Source: Streptomyces sp. Tu 3180
Lineage (GTDB): Bacteria; Actinomycetota; Actinomycetes; Streptomycetales; Streptomycetaceae
DNA length: 64,000 nucleotides
Direction: 5' to 3'
Assembly (NCBI RefSeq): GCF_009852415.1
Contig: NZ_WOXS01000002.1
Span: 5,806,001-5,870,000 of the forward strand
Below are positions 1 through 8,463 of this stretch, piece after piece. Positions within the stretch are counted from its first letter, which is position 1. Every line of letters starts with the position of its first letter. Both the position numbers and the translations under genes were made by a program. Under the pieces are notes generated by a model. The model did no database searches and was not told the origin of the DNA. It worked only from the letters and a program-made list of their open reading frames with translations.

Positions 1-316
1 CCTGGAACGCCCGCACCGCGCTGTCGAAGCTGCCCTGGGTGACATGGACGATCACCATGTCGACGCCGTAGTCGTCCGGCCGGTCCGCGCGGCGCCAGTT
101 GGCGTCCGAGGCCGCCACCCAGCGCGCGCCCGCGAAGTCCACCGCGCCCTGCTCGCGCGGCTTCTCCACTCCCGGCACGCGCCACCACAGGCGCCCCAGC
201 TCGTCGCGCGCCAGCGCCGCCGTGCCCGCCGCGGCCGCCACCCCGCCCACGATCAGGGCCCGCCGCCCGATGCGCCGGTCCCGGTCCCCGCCCTTGGCTG
301 CTCTTCTCGCCCCCAT
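1..316 (-). CDS. N-acetylmuramoyl-L-alanine amidase-like secreted protein (C-terminus beyond window)
   Basis: The ATG is at 316 on the minus strand and about 105 codons are visible before the window edge. The N-terminus has a twin-arginine-like RRALIVGG stretch followed by a short Ala-rich hydrophobic segment (residues about 19-35), which suggests Tat or Sec export. After a spacer with WRVPGVEKPREQGAVDF come YGVDMVIVHVTQGSFDSAVRAF, the first strand and His-containing loop of Amidase_2 (PGRP-like) domains. This family cleaves the amide bond between muramic acid and the stem peptide of peptidoglycan. The catalytic part is off the window, so activity cannot be judged. It is transcribed divergently from mnmA. 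Confidence 0.7.
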   Translation of the reverse strand, partial: MGARRAAKGGDRDRRIGRRALIVGGVAAAAGTAALARDELGRLWWRVPGVEKPREQGAVDFAGARWVAASDANWRRADRPDDYGVDMVIVHVTQGSFDSAVRAFQ

Positions 317-376
317 GTGATCGTGAACGGATACCCGGCGGCCCAGGTTCCCGCGCCCCCGTACCCTGGAAGGGTT

Positions 377-1507
377 ATGACTGACACCCCGCAGCCCTCC
401 CGCTCCCTCCGCGTCCTGGCCGCCATGTCCGGCGGGGTCGACTCCGCCGTCGCCGCCGCCCGCGCGGCCGAGGCGGGCCACGACGTGACCGGCGTCCACC
501 TCGCGCTCTCCGCGAACCCGCAGTCGTTCCGTACCGGCGCGCGGGGCTGTTGCACCATCGAGGACTCGCGCGACGCCCGCCGTGCCGCCGACGTCATCGG
601 CATCCCGTTCTACGTGTGGGACCTCGCCGACCGCTTCCGCGAGGACGTCGTCGAGGACTTCGTCGCCGAGTACGAGGCCGGCCGCACCCCGAACCCCTGC
701 CTGCGCTGCAACGAGAAGATCAAGTTCGCCGCGCTGCTGGACAAGGCGCTCGCGCTCGGCTTCGACGCCGTCTGCACCGGCCACTACGCCAAGGTGGTCC
801 TGCGCGAGGACGGCACGCGCGAGCTGCACCGCGCCTCGGACATGGCCAAGGACCAGAGCTACGTCCTCGGCGTGCTCGACGACCGCCAGCTCGCCCACGC
901 GATGTTCCCGCTCGGCGACACGGTCACCACCAAGGAGCAGATCCGCGCGGAGGCCGAGCGCCGCGGACTCGCCGTCGCCAAGAAGCCCGACTCGCACGAC
1001 ATCTGCTTCATCGCCGACGGCGACACCCAGGGCTTCCTCGCGAACCGCCTCGGCAGGGCCGAGGGCGACATCGTCGACGAGTCCGGCGCCAAGGTCGGCA
1101 CGCACGAGGGCGCGTACGGCTTCACCATCGGCCAGCGCAAGGGCCTGCGGATCGGCACGCCCGCCCCCGACGGCAAGCCGCGCTACGTCCTCGACATCTC
1201 CCCGGTGACCAACACGGTCACCGTCGGCCCGGCGGCCTCCCTGGACGTCACCGCCCTGACCGCGATCAGGCCCCGCTGGTGCGGCGCCGCCCCGGAGGGC
1301 CCCGGCACCTACACCGCCCAGCTGCGCGCCCACGGCGGCGAGACCGCGGTGACGGCGGAACTCGTCGACGGCGAGCTCAGGGTCAGCTTCGCCGAGCCCG
1401 TCCGCGGCGTCGCGCCCGGCCAGGCGATCGTGCTGTACGACGGCACGCGCGTGGTCGGCTCGGCGACCATCGCGTCGACGGTGCGGGCGGCGGCGGGCGT
1501 GGCCTGA
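377..1507 (+). CDS. mnmA: tRNA-specific 2-thiouridylase MnmA
   Basis: A 376-aa protein that thiolates U34 of Lys, Glu and Gln tRNAs in the cytoplasm, using ATP and relayed sulfur. The PP-loop SGGVDS is at residues 18-23. The two cysteines of the catalytic disulfide pair are present, in NPCLRCN (C108) and HDICFIAD (C210). CTGHYAKV and KDQSYVL, typical of the family, lie between them. I chose the ATG at 377 because GGAAGG lies just upstream and MTDTPQP leads directly into the PP-loop domain; the frame is open further upstream, but that part does not look like MnmA. Length is normal for actinobacterial MnmA (about 360-380 aa). Confidence 0.95.
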   Translation: MTDTPQPSRSLRVLAAMSGGVDSAVAAARAAEAGHDVTGVHLALSANPQSFRTGARGCCTIEDSRDARRAADVIGIPFYVWDLADRFREDVVEDFVAEYEAGRTPNPCLRCNEKIKFAALLDKALALGFDAVCTGHYAKVVLREDGTRELHRASDMAKDQSYVLGVLDDRQLAHAMFPLGDTVTTKEQIRAEAERRGLAVAKKPDSHDICFIADGDTQGFLANRLGRAEGDIVDESGAKVGTHEGAYGFTIGQRKGLRIGTPAPDGKPRYVLDISPVTNTVTVGPAASLDVTALTAIRPRWCGAAPEGPGTYTAQLRAHGGETAVTAELVDGELRVSFAEPVRGVAPGQAIVLYDGTRVVGSATIASTVRAAAGVA

Positions 1508-1536
1508 CACCGTCCGGGCCCCGGCCCGGCGCCCGC

Positions 1537-2316
1537 TCACCGCGCGAAGAACTCCGCCAGTACCGGTGCCAGGACGTCCGGGTCGGCCATGTGGGTCTGG
1601 CCCTCCAGGACGCGGTACGCGCCCCCGGGGACCGCGTCCGCGATCGCCCGCGCGGCCTCGCGCATCCACGCCGGGCTCCCGTCGCCCGCGATCGCCAGCA
1701 CCGGCACGCGGATCGACGACAGCAGCTCCCGGGGGACGCTCCCGTCGCCCATGACGGCGTCGTCGTACGCGAGGCTCGGCGCGAGCGTCTCCATCCCGGC
1801 CCACAGGGAGGACTGCCGGGCGCCCTGGATCACCGACTCGTCCAGTCCGGTCAGCCGCAGGAAGAGCTCCACCGCGTCCCCGCGCCGCCCCTCGGCGAGC
1901 GCCGCCGTCAGCCGCTCGGTGTACCGCGCGCGCTCCTCCAGGTCCTTCCCGGACATCGCGTACGGCGTCTCGTACACGGCGACGTGGCGCACCGGCAGCC
2001 CGCCCGCCGCCGCCCGGAGCGCCAGCGCGCCGCCCGAGGAGACGCCGTACAGCGACGCCTCGCCGCCCACGGCCTCGATCAGCGCCGCCAGGTCCTCGAC
2101 CTCGCGCTCCACCGCGTACGGCGCGGTGTCCCCGCTCGAGCCGCGGCCCCGGCGGTCGTACACGACGACCCGGAACCGCTCCGAGAGCGGCGCGGCCAGC
2201 GGCGCCACCGTGGCCCCGGTCGACATCGCACCGCTCACGAGGACGACCACGGAACCCCGCCCGGCGCTCTCGTACCCGAGGGAGGTTCCGTCGCGCGAAA
2301 GGATGTTCTTGTCCAT
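1537..2316 (-). CDS. alpha/beta hydrolase
   Basis: A 259-aa alpha/beta-hydrolase-fold protein. The nucleophile elbow GVSSG puts Ser at about residue 93. AIAGDGSP in the C-terminal half fits the acid, and the His in GQTHMADPDVLAP fits the last member of the triad. YDRRGRGSSGD, after the oxyanion-hole strand, is typical of the family. There is no signal peptide, so it is probably cytoplasmic. The substrate cannot be read from the sequence; esterase, lactonase and haloperoxidase-like enzymes all share this layout. It converges with mnmA, 29 bp away, with no obvious operon partner. Confidence 0.8.
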   Translation of the reverse strand: MDKNILSRDGTSLGYESAGRGSVVVLVSGAMSTGATVAPLAAPLSERFRVVVYDRRGRGSSGDTAPYAVEREVEDLAALIEAVGGEASLYGVSSGGALALRAAAGGLPVRHVAVYETPYAMSGKDLEERARYTERLTAALAEGRRGDAVELFLRLTGLDESVIQGARQSSLWAGMETLAPSLAYDDAVMGDGSVPRELLSSIRVPVLAIAGDGSPAWMREAARAIADAVPGGAYRVLEGQTHMADPDVLAPVLAEFFAR

Positions 2317-2396
2317 GTCGCACCAGACTGCCGCACGGCGCGGAATTCGTCGCTGAGGCGGACGGCGCGTCCGCCGATCGCGACCCTTCTACGCGA

Positions 2397-2720
2397 TCAC
2401 GACACTTCCACCTCGTAGAAGCAGAGGTGGTCCTTGATCCGCGCGACGTCCGGCTTCGGGTCCGGGTACGCCCAGACCAGGTCGGCCGCGTCCGGCAGCG
2501 ACCAGTAGGACGCGGTGCCCTTGAAGGGGCAGTGCGTGTGCGTCCCGGAAGGCGTCAGCAGGTCGAGCCGCACGTCCTCCGGCGGGATGTAGTACCGGTC
2601 CGGACAGCCCGTCTCCCTCAGCACCAGCGCCCGGTCGCTCCGGGCCAGCACCTGCTCGCCGTGCACCACGCGCACGTGCCGGTCCGCGGACTCGATGGTG
2701 ATGCGGTGGCCTGTGGTCAC
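2397..2720 (-). CDS. DUF427 domain protein
   Basis: A 107-aa protein made of a single DUF427 domain: HVRVVHGEQVLARSDRALVLRETG, then YYIPPEDVRLDLL, THCPFKGTASYWS and YPDPKPDVARIKDHLCFYE. These are the conserved blocks of this family, whose biochemical role is not established. The start is GTG at 2720, preceded on the minus strand by GAGGAGGAG. It is divergent from the methyltransferase at 2795 with only 74 bp between them, so the two promoters must share this gap. Confidence 0.88.
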   Translation of the reverse strand: MTTGHRITIESADRHVRVVHGEQVLARSDRALVLRETGCPDRYYIPPEDVRLDLLTPSGTHTHCPFKGTASYWSLPDAADLVWAYPDPKPDVARIKDHLCFYEVEVS

Positions 2721-2794
2721 GATCGCTCCTCCTCGGGTAGCCGACTCAGCGGTTACAGCGCACGCTGAAGCGTAGTTCTTCCCGAGGAGGCCCC

Positions 2795-3598
2795 ATGGGA
2801 GCCAAGGACACCCGCAGCAACCGCGGCACCCTCACCCACCGGGCCCGGTACGCCCTGCGCCACCCGCGGCGCGTGCCCGCCCACGCGCGGCGCGCGCTGC
2901 GCGACGCCTGCCTGCGGCTGCTCCACCGCGACCACATCGCCTACTACCGCGCGGTGATGGCCTCCGACACGGCCCGCAGCGCCGAGGCCGCGGTCGGCCA
3001 CAACCCCTCGCGCGAGCAGTGGGCGCGCATCGGCCGGATGCAGTTCGACTACCTGCTGCGGCACGGTCTGGAGCCGCACCACCGGATGCTGGAGATCGGC
3101 TGCGGCAACCTCCGCGCGGGGCGCCTGTTCATCGACCACCTGGAACCCGGCCACTACTACGGCATCGACATCTCTCCGGACATCCTGCTCGCCGCCCAGG
3201 ACACCGTCGTGCGCGACGGACTCCAGGCCAAGATGCCCTACCTCACCCTCGCCGACGACCTCACCCTCGCCTTCCTGCCCGACGGCCACTTCGACGTGGT
3301 GCACGCGCACAGCGTGTTCTCGCACTCGCCCCGGCAGGTCATCGAGGAGTGCTTCGCGCACGTCGGGAGGGTGCTCGCGCCCGGCGGGTTCTTCGACTTC
3401 ACCTTCGACCGCACGGAGGGCGAGGAGCACCAGGTGCTGCACGAGGACTTCTACTACCGGACCCGGACGCTGGCGGAACTGGCCGCGGAGCACGGCCTGG
3501 CGGCGCGGTTCATGGACGACTGGGAGGAGCTGCCGCACAAGCAGTCGAAGATGCGGCTGACCGCGATGTCCGACCGGGCCCGTACTGTGGGTCCGTGA
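2795..3598 (+). CDS. class I SAM-dependent methyltransferase
   Basis: A 267-aa protein. Motif I is MLEIGCGNLRAGRLFI, followed by the acidic ribose-binding YYGIDISPDILLAAQ and VVHAHSVFSHSP, which define a class I Rossmann methyltransferase domain of the Methyltransf_11/25 type at residues about 95-215. The first 60 residues are strongly basic (RARYALRHPRRVPAHARRAL). GAGGAG precedes the ATG by 4-5 nt. The stop overlaps the next gene's GTG (GTGA), which suggests translational coupling. The methyl acceptor is unknown. Confidence 0.82.
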   Translation: MGAKDTRSNRGTLTHRARYALRHPRRVPAHARRALRDACLRLLHRDHIAYYRAVMASDTARSAEAAVGHNPSREQWARIGRMQFDYLLRHGLEPHHRMLEIGCGNLRAGRLFIDHLEPGHYYGIDISPDILLAAQDTVVRDGLQAKMPYLTLADDLTLAFLPDGHFDVVHAHSVFSHSPRQVIEECFAHVGRVLAPGGFFDFTFDRTEGEEHQVLHEDFYYRTRTLAELAAEHGLAARFMDDWEELPHKQSKMRLTAMSDRARTVGP

Positions 3599-4134
3599 AC
3601 ATCTGCGTCTTCCTCTCCGCCGCCGACCTCGACGACCGCTACACGGGCCCCGCGCGGGACTTCGCCCGGCTCCTGGGCAAGGGCGGGCACACGCTCGTCT
3701 GGGGCGGCTCGGACGTCGGTCTGATGAAGGTCGTCGCCGACGGGGTGCAGGAGGCGGGCGGCCGGCTCTGCGGCGTCTCCGTGGAGTTCCTCGCCGCGAA
3801 GGCGCGCGACGGCGTCGACGAGATGGTGATCGCGAAGGACCTCGCCGAGCGCAAGAGGCTGCTGCTGGAGAAGGCCGAGGCGGTGGTGATCATGGTGGGC
3901 GGCACCGGCACCCTCGACGAGGCGACCGAGATCCTGGAGCTGAAGAAGCACGGGCACACCGACAAGCCGGTGGTCCTGCTCAACACCGCGGGCTTCTACG
4001 ACGGGCTCAAGGAGCAGTTCCGCCGCATGGAGGACGAGGGCTTCCTGCCCCGCCCGCTGGCCGACCTGGTGTTCTTCGCCGAGGAGCCGGTGGGCGCGCT
4101 GGCCTATCTGGAGGAGAGCCTGGGCGTGGAGTGA
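3595..4134 (+). CDS. LOG-family (lysine decarboxylase-like/TIGR00725-type) nucleotide-binding protein
   Basis: A 179-aa Rossmann-like protein. VWGGSDVGLMKVVADGVQEAGG and VMVGGTGTLDEATEILELKK correspond to the two conserved blocks of the LOG/YvdD family (usually PGGxGTxxE, here VGGTGTLDE). The best-studied members are cytokinin-activating phosphoribohydrolases acting on nucleoside 5'-monophosphates. The first Arg and the PGG motif are modified here, so the exact activity is uncertain. The GTG start at 3595 overlaps the previous stop. A TACTGT hexamer at 3583-3588 could be a -10 box driving a leaderless transcript. Confidence 0.75.
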   Translation: MNICVFLSAADLDDRYTGPARDFARLLGKGGHTLVWGGSDVGLMKVVADGVQEAGGRLCGVSVEFLAAKARDGVDEMVIAKDLAERKRLLLEKAEAVVIMVGGTGTLDEATEILELKKHGHTDKPVVLLNTAGFYDGLKEQFRRMEDEGFLPRPLADLVFFAEEPVGALAYLEESLGVE

Positions 4135-4152
4135 CCGCGCGGTGATGCGAGC

Positions 4153-4851
4153 ATGGCGGGCATGGCTACACATGTGATCACCGGGGCCGGCTCCGGCATC
4201 GGCGCGGCCGTCGCCCGCCGCCTGCACGCGCGCGGGGACGAGCTCGTGCTGCACGCGCGGGACGCGGGCCGCGCGAAGGAACTGGCGGCCCGGTTCCCCG
4301 GCGCCCGCACCCTCGTCGGCGACCTGGCGGACCCCGACCGGCTCAGCTGGGCCTTCTCCCACCAGTCGCTCCCGGACCGGGTCGACTCCCTGCTGCACAT
4401 CGCCGGCGTGGTGGACCTCGGACCGGTCGGCGAGCTCACCCCGAAGACCTGGCGCCACCAGCTCAACGTCAACCTGATCGCCCCCGCCGAGCTGACCCGG
4501 CACTTCCTGCCCCAGCTCCGCACGAGCCGCGGACACGTGGTCTTCGTCAACTCCGGCGCCGGTCTGAACGCCCACGCCGACTGGTCCGCGTACGCGGCCT
4601 CCAAGCACGGTCTGAAGGCCCTCGCCGACTCCCTGCGCCACGAGGAGCACGCGAACGGCGTCCGCGTCACCTCCGTCTACCCCGGCCGCACCGCGAGCCC
4701 CATGCAGGCCAAGGTCCACCGGCAGGAGGGCAAGGACTACGACCCCGGCAGGTGGATCGACCCCGAGTCGGTCGCCACGACCATCGTGATGGCCCTGGAC
4801 CTGCCCCGGGACGCGGAGGTCAACGACCTGACGGTGCGCCCGGGACGGTGA
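4153..4851 (+). CDS. short-chain dehydrogenase/reductase
   Basis: A 232-aa SDR. TGAGSGIGAAVARR near the N-terminus is the NAD(P)-binding glycine motif, LLHIAGVVDLGPVGEL is the NAG-type block, and the active site is VNSGAGLNAHADWSAYAASKHGLKAL (Ser, Tyr, Lys). A short acidic loop before VGDL replaces the usual DV motif. The start may be ATG 4153 or ATG 4162 (MATHVITG); neither has a clear ribosome site, and the second gives the more usual SDR N-terminus. It follows the LOG-family gene by 18 bp. Substrate unknown. Confidence 0.82.
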   Translation: MAGMATHVITGAGSGIGAAVARRLHARGDELVLHARDAGRAKELAARFPGARTLVGDLADPDRLSWAFSHQSLPDRVDSLLHIAGVVDLGPVGELTPKTWRHQLNVNLIAPAELTRHFLPQLRTSRGHVVFVNSGAGLNAHADWSAYAASKHGLKALADSLRHEEHANGVRVTSVYPGRTASPMQAKVHRQEGKDYDPGRWIDPESVATTIVMALDLPRDAEVNDLTVRPGR

Positions 4852-4993
4852 TCCCCGGCCCGCCCGGCGTTCGGGGACGAGGCCCGCGCGGGGCCGGCCG
4901 CCGGGTCCCCCGCCGAAGCGAAGCCGGGAGCCCGGGGAAGGGAAGGGGCGGCGGGGCGAGGCACCCCCGGCCGCCCCTGCGTACGCTTCACCC

Positions 4994-5995
4994 GTGAACG
5001 ACAACCTTCGCTTCGGTCCCGCCACCGGCATCGGCTCCCTGCCGGGCGGGGACGCCCGAGAGGCCGCCAAGACCGCCACCGGAAGCTTCGAGGACTTCCC
5101 GCACCTCCCCGAACTGCCCGCCCGCGGCCCCGGCGCCGACATGATCGGCCGGACCGCCGGGATGCTCGTCGAGCTGTACGCGCGCGTGGAGCCCAGCGGC
5201 TGGCGGATCGGGGACCGGCCGGGGCGGGACACCAGGCGGGCCCGCTCCTGGCTCGGCGAGGACCTCGACGCGCTGGAGGAGTTCACGCAGGACTACGAGG
5301 GGCCGCTGAAGGTGCAGGCGGTGGGGCCGTGGACGCTCGCCGCGGGCCTCGAGCTCAGGAACGGCGAGGCCGCCCTGTCCGACCCGGGCGCCTGCCGCGA
5401 CCTCGCCGCCTCCCTCGCCGAGGGGCTGCGCCTGCACCTCGCCGAGGTGCGGCGGCGCGTGCCCGGCGCGCGGCCCGTCCTCCAGCTCGACGAGCCCTCC
5501 CTCACCGCCGTCCTGCGCGGACGGGTGCGGACCGCCAGCGGCTACCGCACCCACCGCGCGGTGGACCGGCAGATCGTCGAGGCCGCACTCCGGGACGTCG
5601 TCGGGGTGCACGACGGCGGGCCCGTCGTGGTCCACTCGTGCGCGCCGGACGTCCCGTTCGCCCTGCTGCGCCGGGCGGGCGCGGCGGCGGTCTCGTTCGA
5701 CTTCTCCCTCCTCACCGAGCGTGACGACGAGGCGATCGGGGAGGCGGTGGAGAGCGGCACCCGGCTGTTCGCCGGTGTCGTCCCGGGGACCGACGCCCCG
5801 TTGTCAGACCCTGCCGGTAGCGTCATGGGGGTCAGGACACTGTGGCGCAGGCTGGGGCTGCGGCCGGGTCTCCTCCCGGAGACGGTCACCCTCACCCCGG
5901 CGTGCGGACTCGCGGGGGCCTCCCCGGAGTACGCGCGCACGGCCTACGCCCACTGCGTCCGGGCGGCGAGATCCCTCGCGGACAACCCTGAGTAA
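4994..5995 (+). CDS. cobalamin-independent methionine synthase (MetE C-terminal-like) family protein
   Basis: A 333-aa protein, far shorter than true MetE (about 750 aa) and equal to its C-terminal barrel. The zinc-ligand motifs are recognisable: VVVHSCAPDVPF (His and Cys) and TLTPACGLAGASPEYA (the second Cys). LQLDEPSLTAVL matches the catalytic-barrel block. Such short MetE-like proteins may use a methyl carrier other than polyglutamyl folate, which the sequence cannot show. The start is GTG 4994 with no Shine-Dalgarno sequence; TACGCT at 4982-4987 suggests a leaderless transcript. It lies 14 bp before ligA, probably in one operon. Confidence 0.8.
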   Translation: MNDNLRFGPATGIGSLPGGDAREAAKTATGSFEDFPHLPELPARGPGADMIGRTAGMLVELYARVEPSGWRIGDRPGRDTRRARSWLGEDLDALEEFTQDYEGPLKVQAVGPWTLAAGLELRNGEAALSDPGACRDLAASLAEGLRLHLAEVRRRVPGARPVLQLDEPSLTAVLRGRVRTASGYRTHRAVDRQIVEAALRDVVGVHDGGPVVVHSCAPDVPFALLRRAGAAAVSFDFSLLTERDDEAIGEAVESGTRLFAGVVPGTDAPLSDPAGSVMGVRTLWRRLGLRPGLLPETVTLTPACGLAGASPEYARTAYAHCVRAARSLADNPE

Positions 5996-6009
5996 CGGGA
6001 GGACACACG

Positions 6010-8204
6010 GTGGCCGGCGACCAGCAGGCGGAGACGACGAGCGTGCCCGCCGAGGCACGGGAGAAGCACGCACAGCTCGCTGAGCAGATCGAGGAGCACC
6101 GCTTCCGGTACTACGTGAACGACGCCCCCGTCATCAGCGACGCCGAGTTCGACCGGCTGCTGCGCGAGCTGGAGGCGCTGGAGGAGGAGCACCCCGAGCT
6201 GCGCACCCCCGACTCGCCGACCCAGAAGGTCGCCGGGTCGTACGAGACGGAGTTCACGTCCGTCGAGCACCGCTCGCGCATGCTCTCCCTCGACAACACC
6301 TTCAACGACGACGACCTCGCCGCCTGGGTGGAGCGCATCCAGCGGGAACTGGGCGAGCAGGAGTACCACTTCCTGTGCGAGCTGAAGGTCGACGGCCTCG
6401 CCGTCAACCTCACCTACGAACGCGGCCGGCTCGTCCGCGCGGCGACCCGCGGCGACGGCCGCACCGGCGAGGACATCACGCCCAACGTCCGCACCATCGC
6501 CGAGATCCCGGACCGCCTGAAGGGCGACGAGGTGCCCGACCTCGTGGAGATCCGCGGCGAGGTCTACTTCCCGATGGACAAGTTCGAGGGGCTCAACCGC
6601 CGTCTGGTGGAGGCCGGTGACAAGCCCTTCGCCAACCCCCGCAACGCGGCGGCCGGTTCGCTGCGCCAGAAGGACCCGCGCGTCACCGCCACCCGCCCGC
6701 TGCACATGGTGGTCCACGGCATCGGCGCCCTGGAGGGCTTCGACGGCATGACCCGCCTCTCCGAGGCGTACGACCTCCTCAGGACCTGGGGCCTGCCGAC
6801 CTCCGGGCACAACAGGGTGGTCGACGGCCTCCACGGCGTACGGGAGTTCATCGCGCACTACGGCGAGCACCGCCACTCCGTGGAGCACGAGATCGACGGC
6901 GTCGTCGTCAAGCTCGACGAGATCCGCCTCCAGGGACGGCTCGGCTCCACGGCGCGCGCCCCGCGCTGGGCCATCGCGTACAAGTACGCGCCCGAGGAGG
7001 TCAACACCAAGCTGGTCAACATCCGCGTGGGCGTGGGCCGTACGGGCCGGGTCACGCCGTACGCCCAGGTCGAGCCGGTCCACGTGGCGGGCTCCGAGGT
7101 GGAGTTCGCCACGCTGCACAACCAGGACGTGGTCAAGGCCAAGGGCATCCTCATCGGCGACACGGTGGTGCTGCGCAAGGCCGGTGACGTGATCCCGGAG
7201 ATCCTCGGACCGGTCGCCGACCTGCGCGACGGCAGCGAGCGGGAGTTCGTGATGCCGGCCGAGTGCCCCGAGTGCGGGACGCCGCTGAAGGCGATGAAGG
7301 AGGGCGACGTCGACCTGCGCTGCCCCAACGCCCGTACCTGCCCGGCCCAGTTGCGGGAGCGCCTGTTCTACCTCGCCGGCCGCAAGGCGCTGGACATCGA
7401 GCACTTCGGCTATGTCGCCGCCGCCGCGCTCACGGGGCCGCTGGAGCCCGCGGACCCGCCGCTGAAGGACGAGGGCGACCTGTTCGACCTCACCGTCGAG
7501 CAGCTGCTGCCCATCAAGGCGTACGTGCTGGACCAGGACAGCGGTCTGCCCAAGCGCGACCCGAAGACCGGCGAGGAGAAGATCGCCACGGTCTTCGCCA
7601 ACCAGGAGGGCAAGCCGAAGAAGAACGCGCTCGCGATGCTGGAGAACATCGCGGCGGCCAAGGAGCGCCCGCTCGCCCGTCTCCTGACCAGTCTGTCCAT
7701 CCGTCATGTCGGCCCCGTCGCGGCCGAGGCGCTGGCCCGTGAGTTCCGCTCCATCGACCGCATCGACGAGGCGTCGGAGGAGGAGCTCAGGAACACCGAG
7801 GGCGTCGGTGAGACCGTCGCCGCCGCGGTCAAGCAGTGGTTCGCCGAGGACTGGCACCGCGAGATCATCCGCAAGTGGAAGGCGGCCGGTGTCCGGATGG
7901 AGGACGAGGGGTCCGGGGGGACGAGGGCCCGCGTCCGCTGGAAGGGCTCACCGTCGTCGTGACCGGCACCCTGGAGCGTTTCACCCGGGATGGCGCGAAG
8001 GAGGCGCTGCAGAGCCGGGGGGCGAAGGTGACCGGTTCGGTCTCGAAGAAGACGTCCTTCGTCGTCGTGGGTGACAACCCCGGGTCGAAATACGACAAAG
8101 CGATGCAGCTCAAGGTGCCGGTCCTGAACGAGGAGGGATTCGAAGTCCTCCTGGCACAAGGCGCGCAGGCCGCGGCGGAGGTCGCCCTTTCGGCCGAGGA
8201 GTAG
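6010..8204 (+). CDS. ligA: NAD+-dependent DNA ligase LigA, reading frame broken before the BRCT domain
   Basis: LigA seals nicks in duplex DNA using NAD+. The GTG at 6010 has GGGAGGA upstream. In order: domain Ia (YYVNDAPVISDAEFD), the adenylation domain with ELKVDG (AMP-accepting Lys about residue 126), the OB fold, the four-Cys zinc finger from about residue 419 (CPECG...CPNARTC) and helix-hairpin-helix repeats (IRHVGPVAAEALA, GVGETVAAAV). The frame from 6010 stops at 7962 (650 aa). The BRCT domain (LTVVVTGTLERFTRDGAKEAL) continues in another frame to 8204. The shift lies at a run of six G at 7915-7920; one extra G restores a protein of about 731 aa, the usual LigA length. A sequencing error or true loss of BRCT are both possible. 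The first product keeps all catalytic domains. Confidence 0.93.
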
Positions 8205-8463
8205 CGGTTGAAGACCGCCCGATCGGCGCATATCAGATGCATACGGGTGGCTGGGGCGCATTCGGGCAACCGTCGGCGACCGGTGCCCGTGGAAGCCTTC
8301 TGCGGCCTACTGTTGAGATGTGCGCCTGCCGTGCCCAGCTGCGGTCGGGGCAACCCCGCACTCGTGAAGGGCGCGGGGAAGGGCTTTCCACCGCGGAGCC
8401 GCTGAGGGTTGTCGGGCATCGGGCCGCGTGGCGTGGGCACCGCCGGCTGTGAGAGGGACGGGA

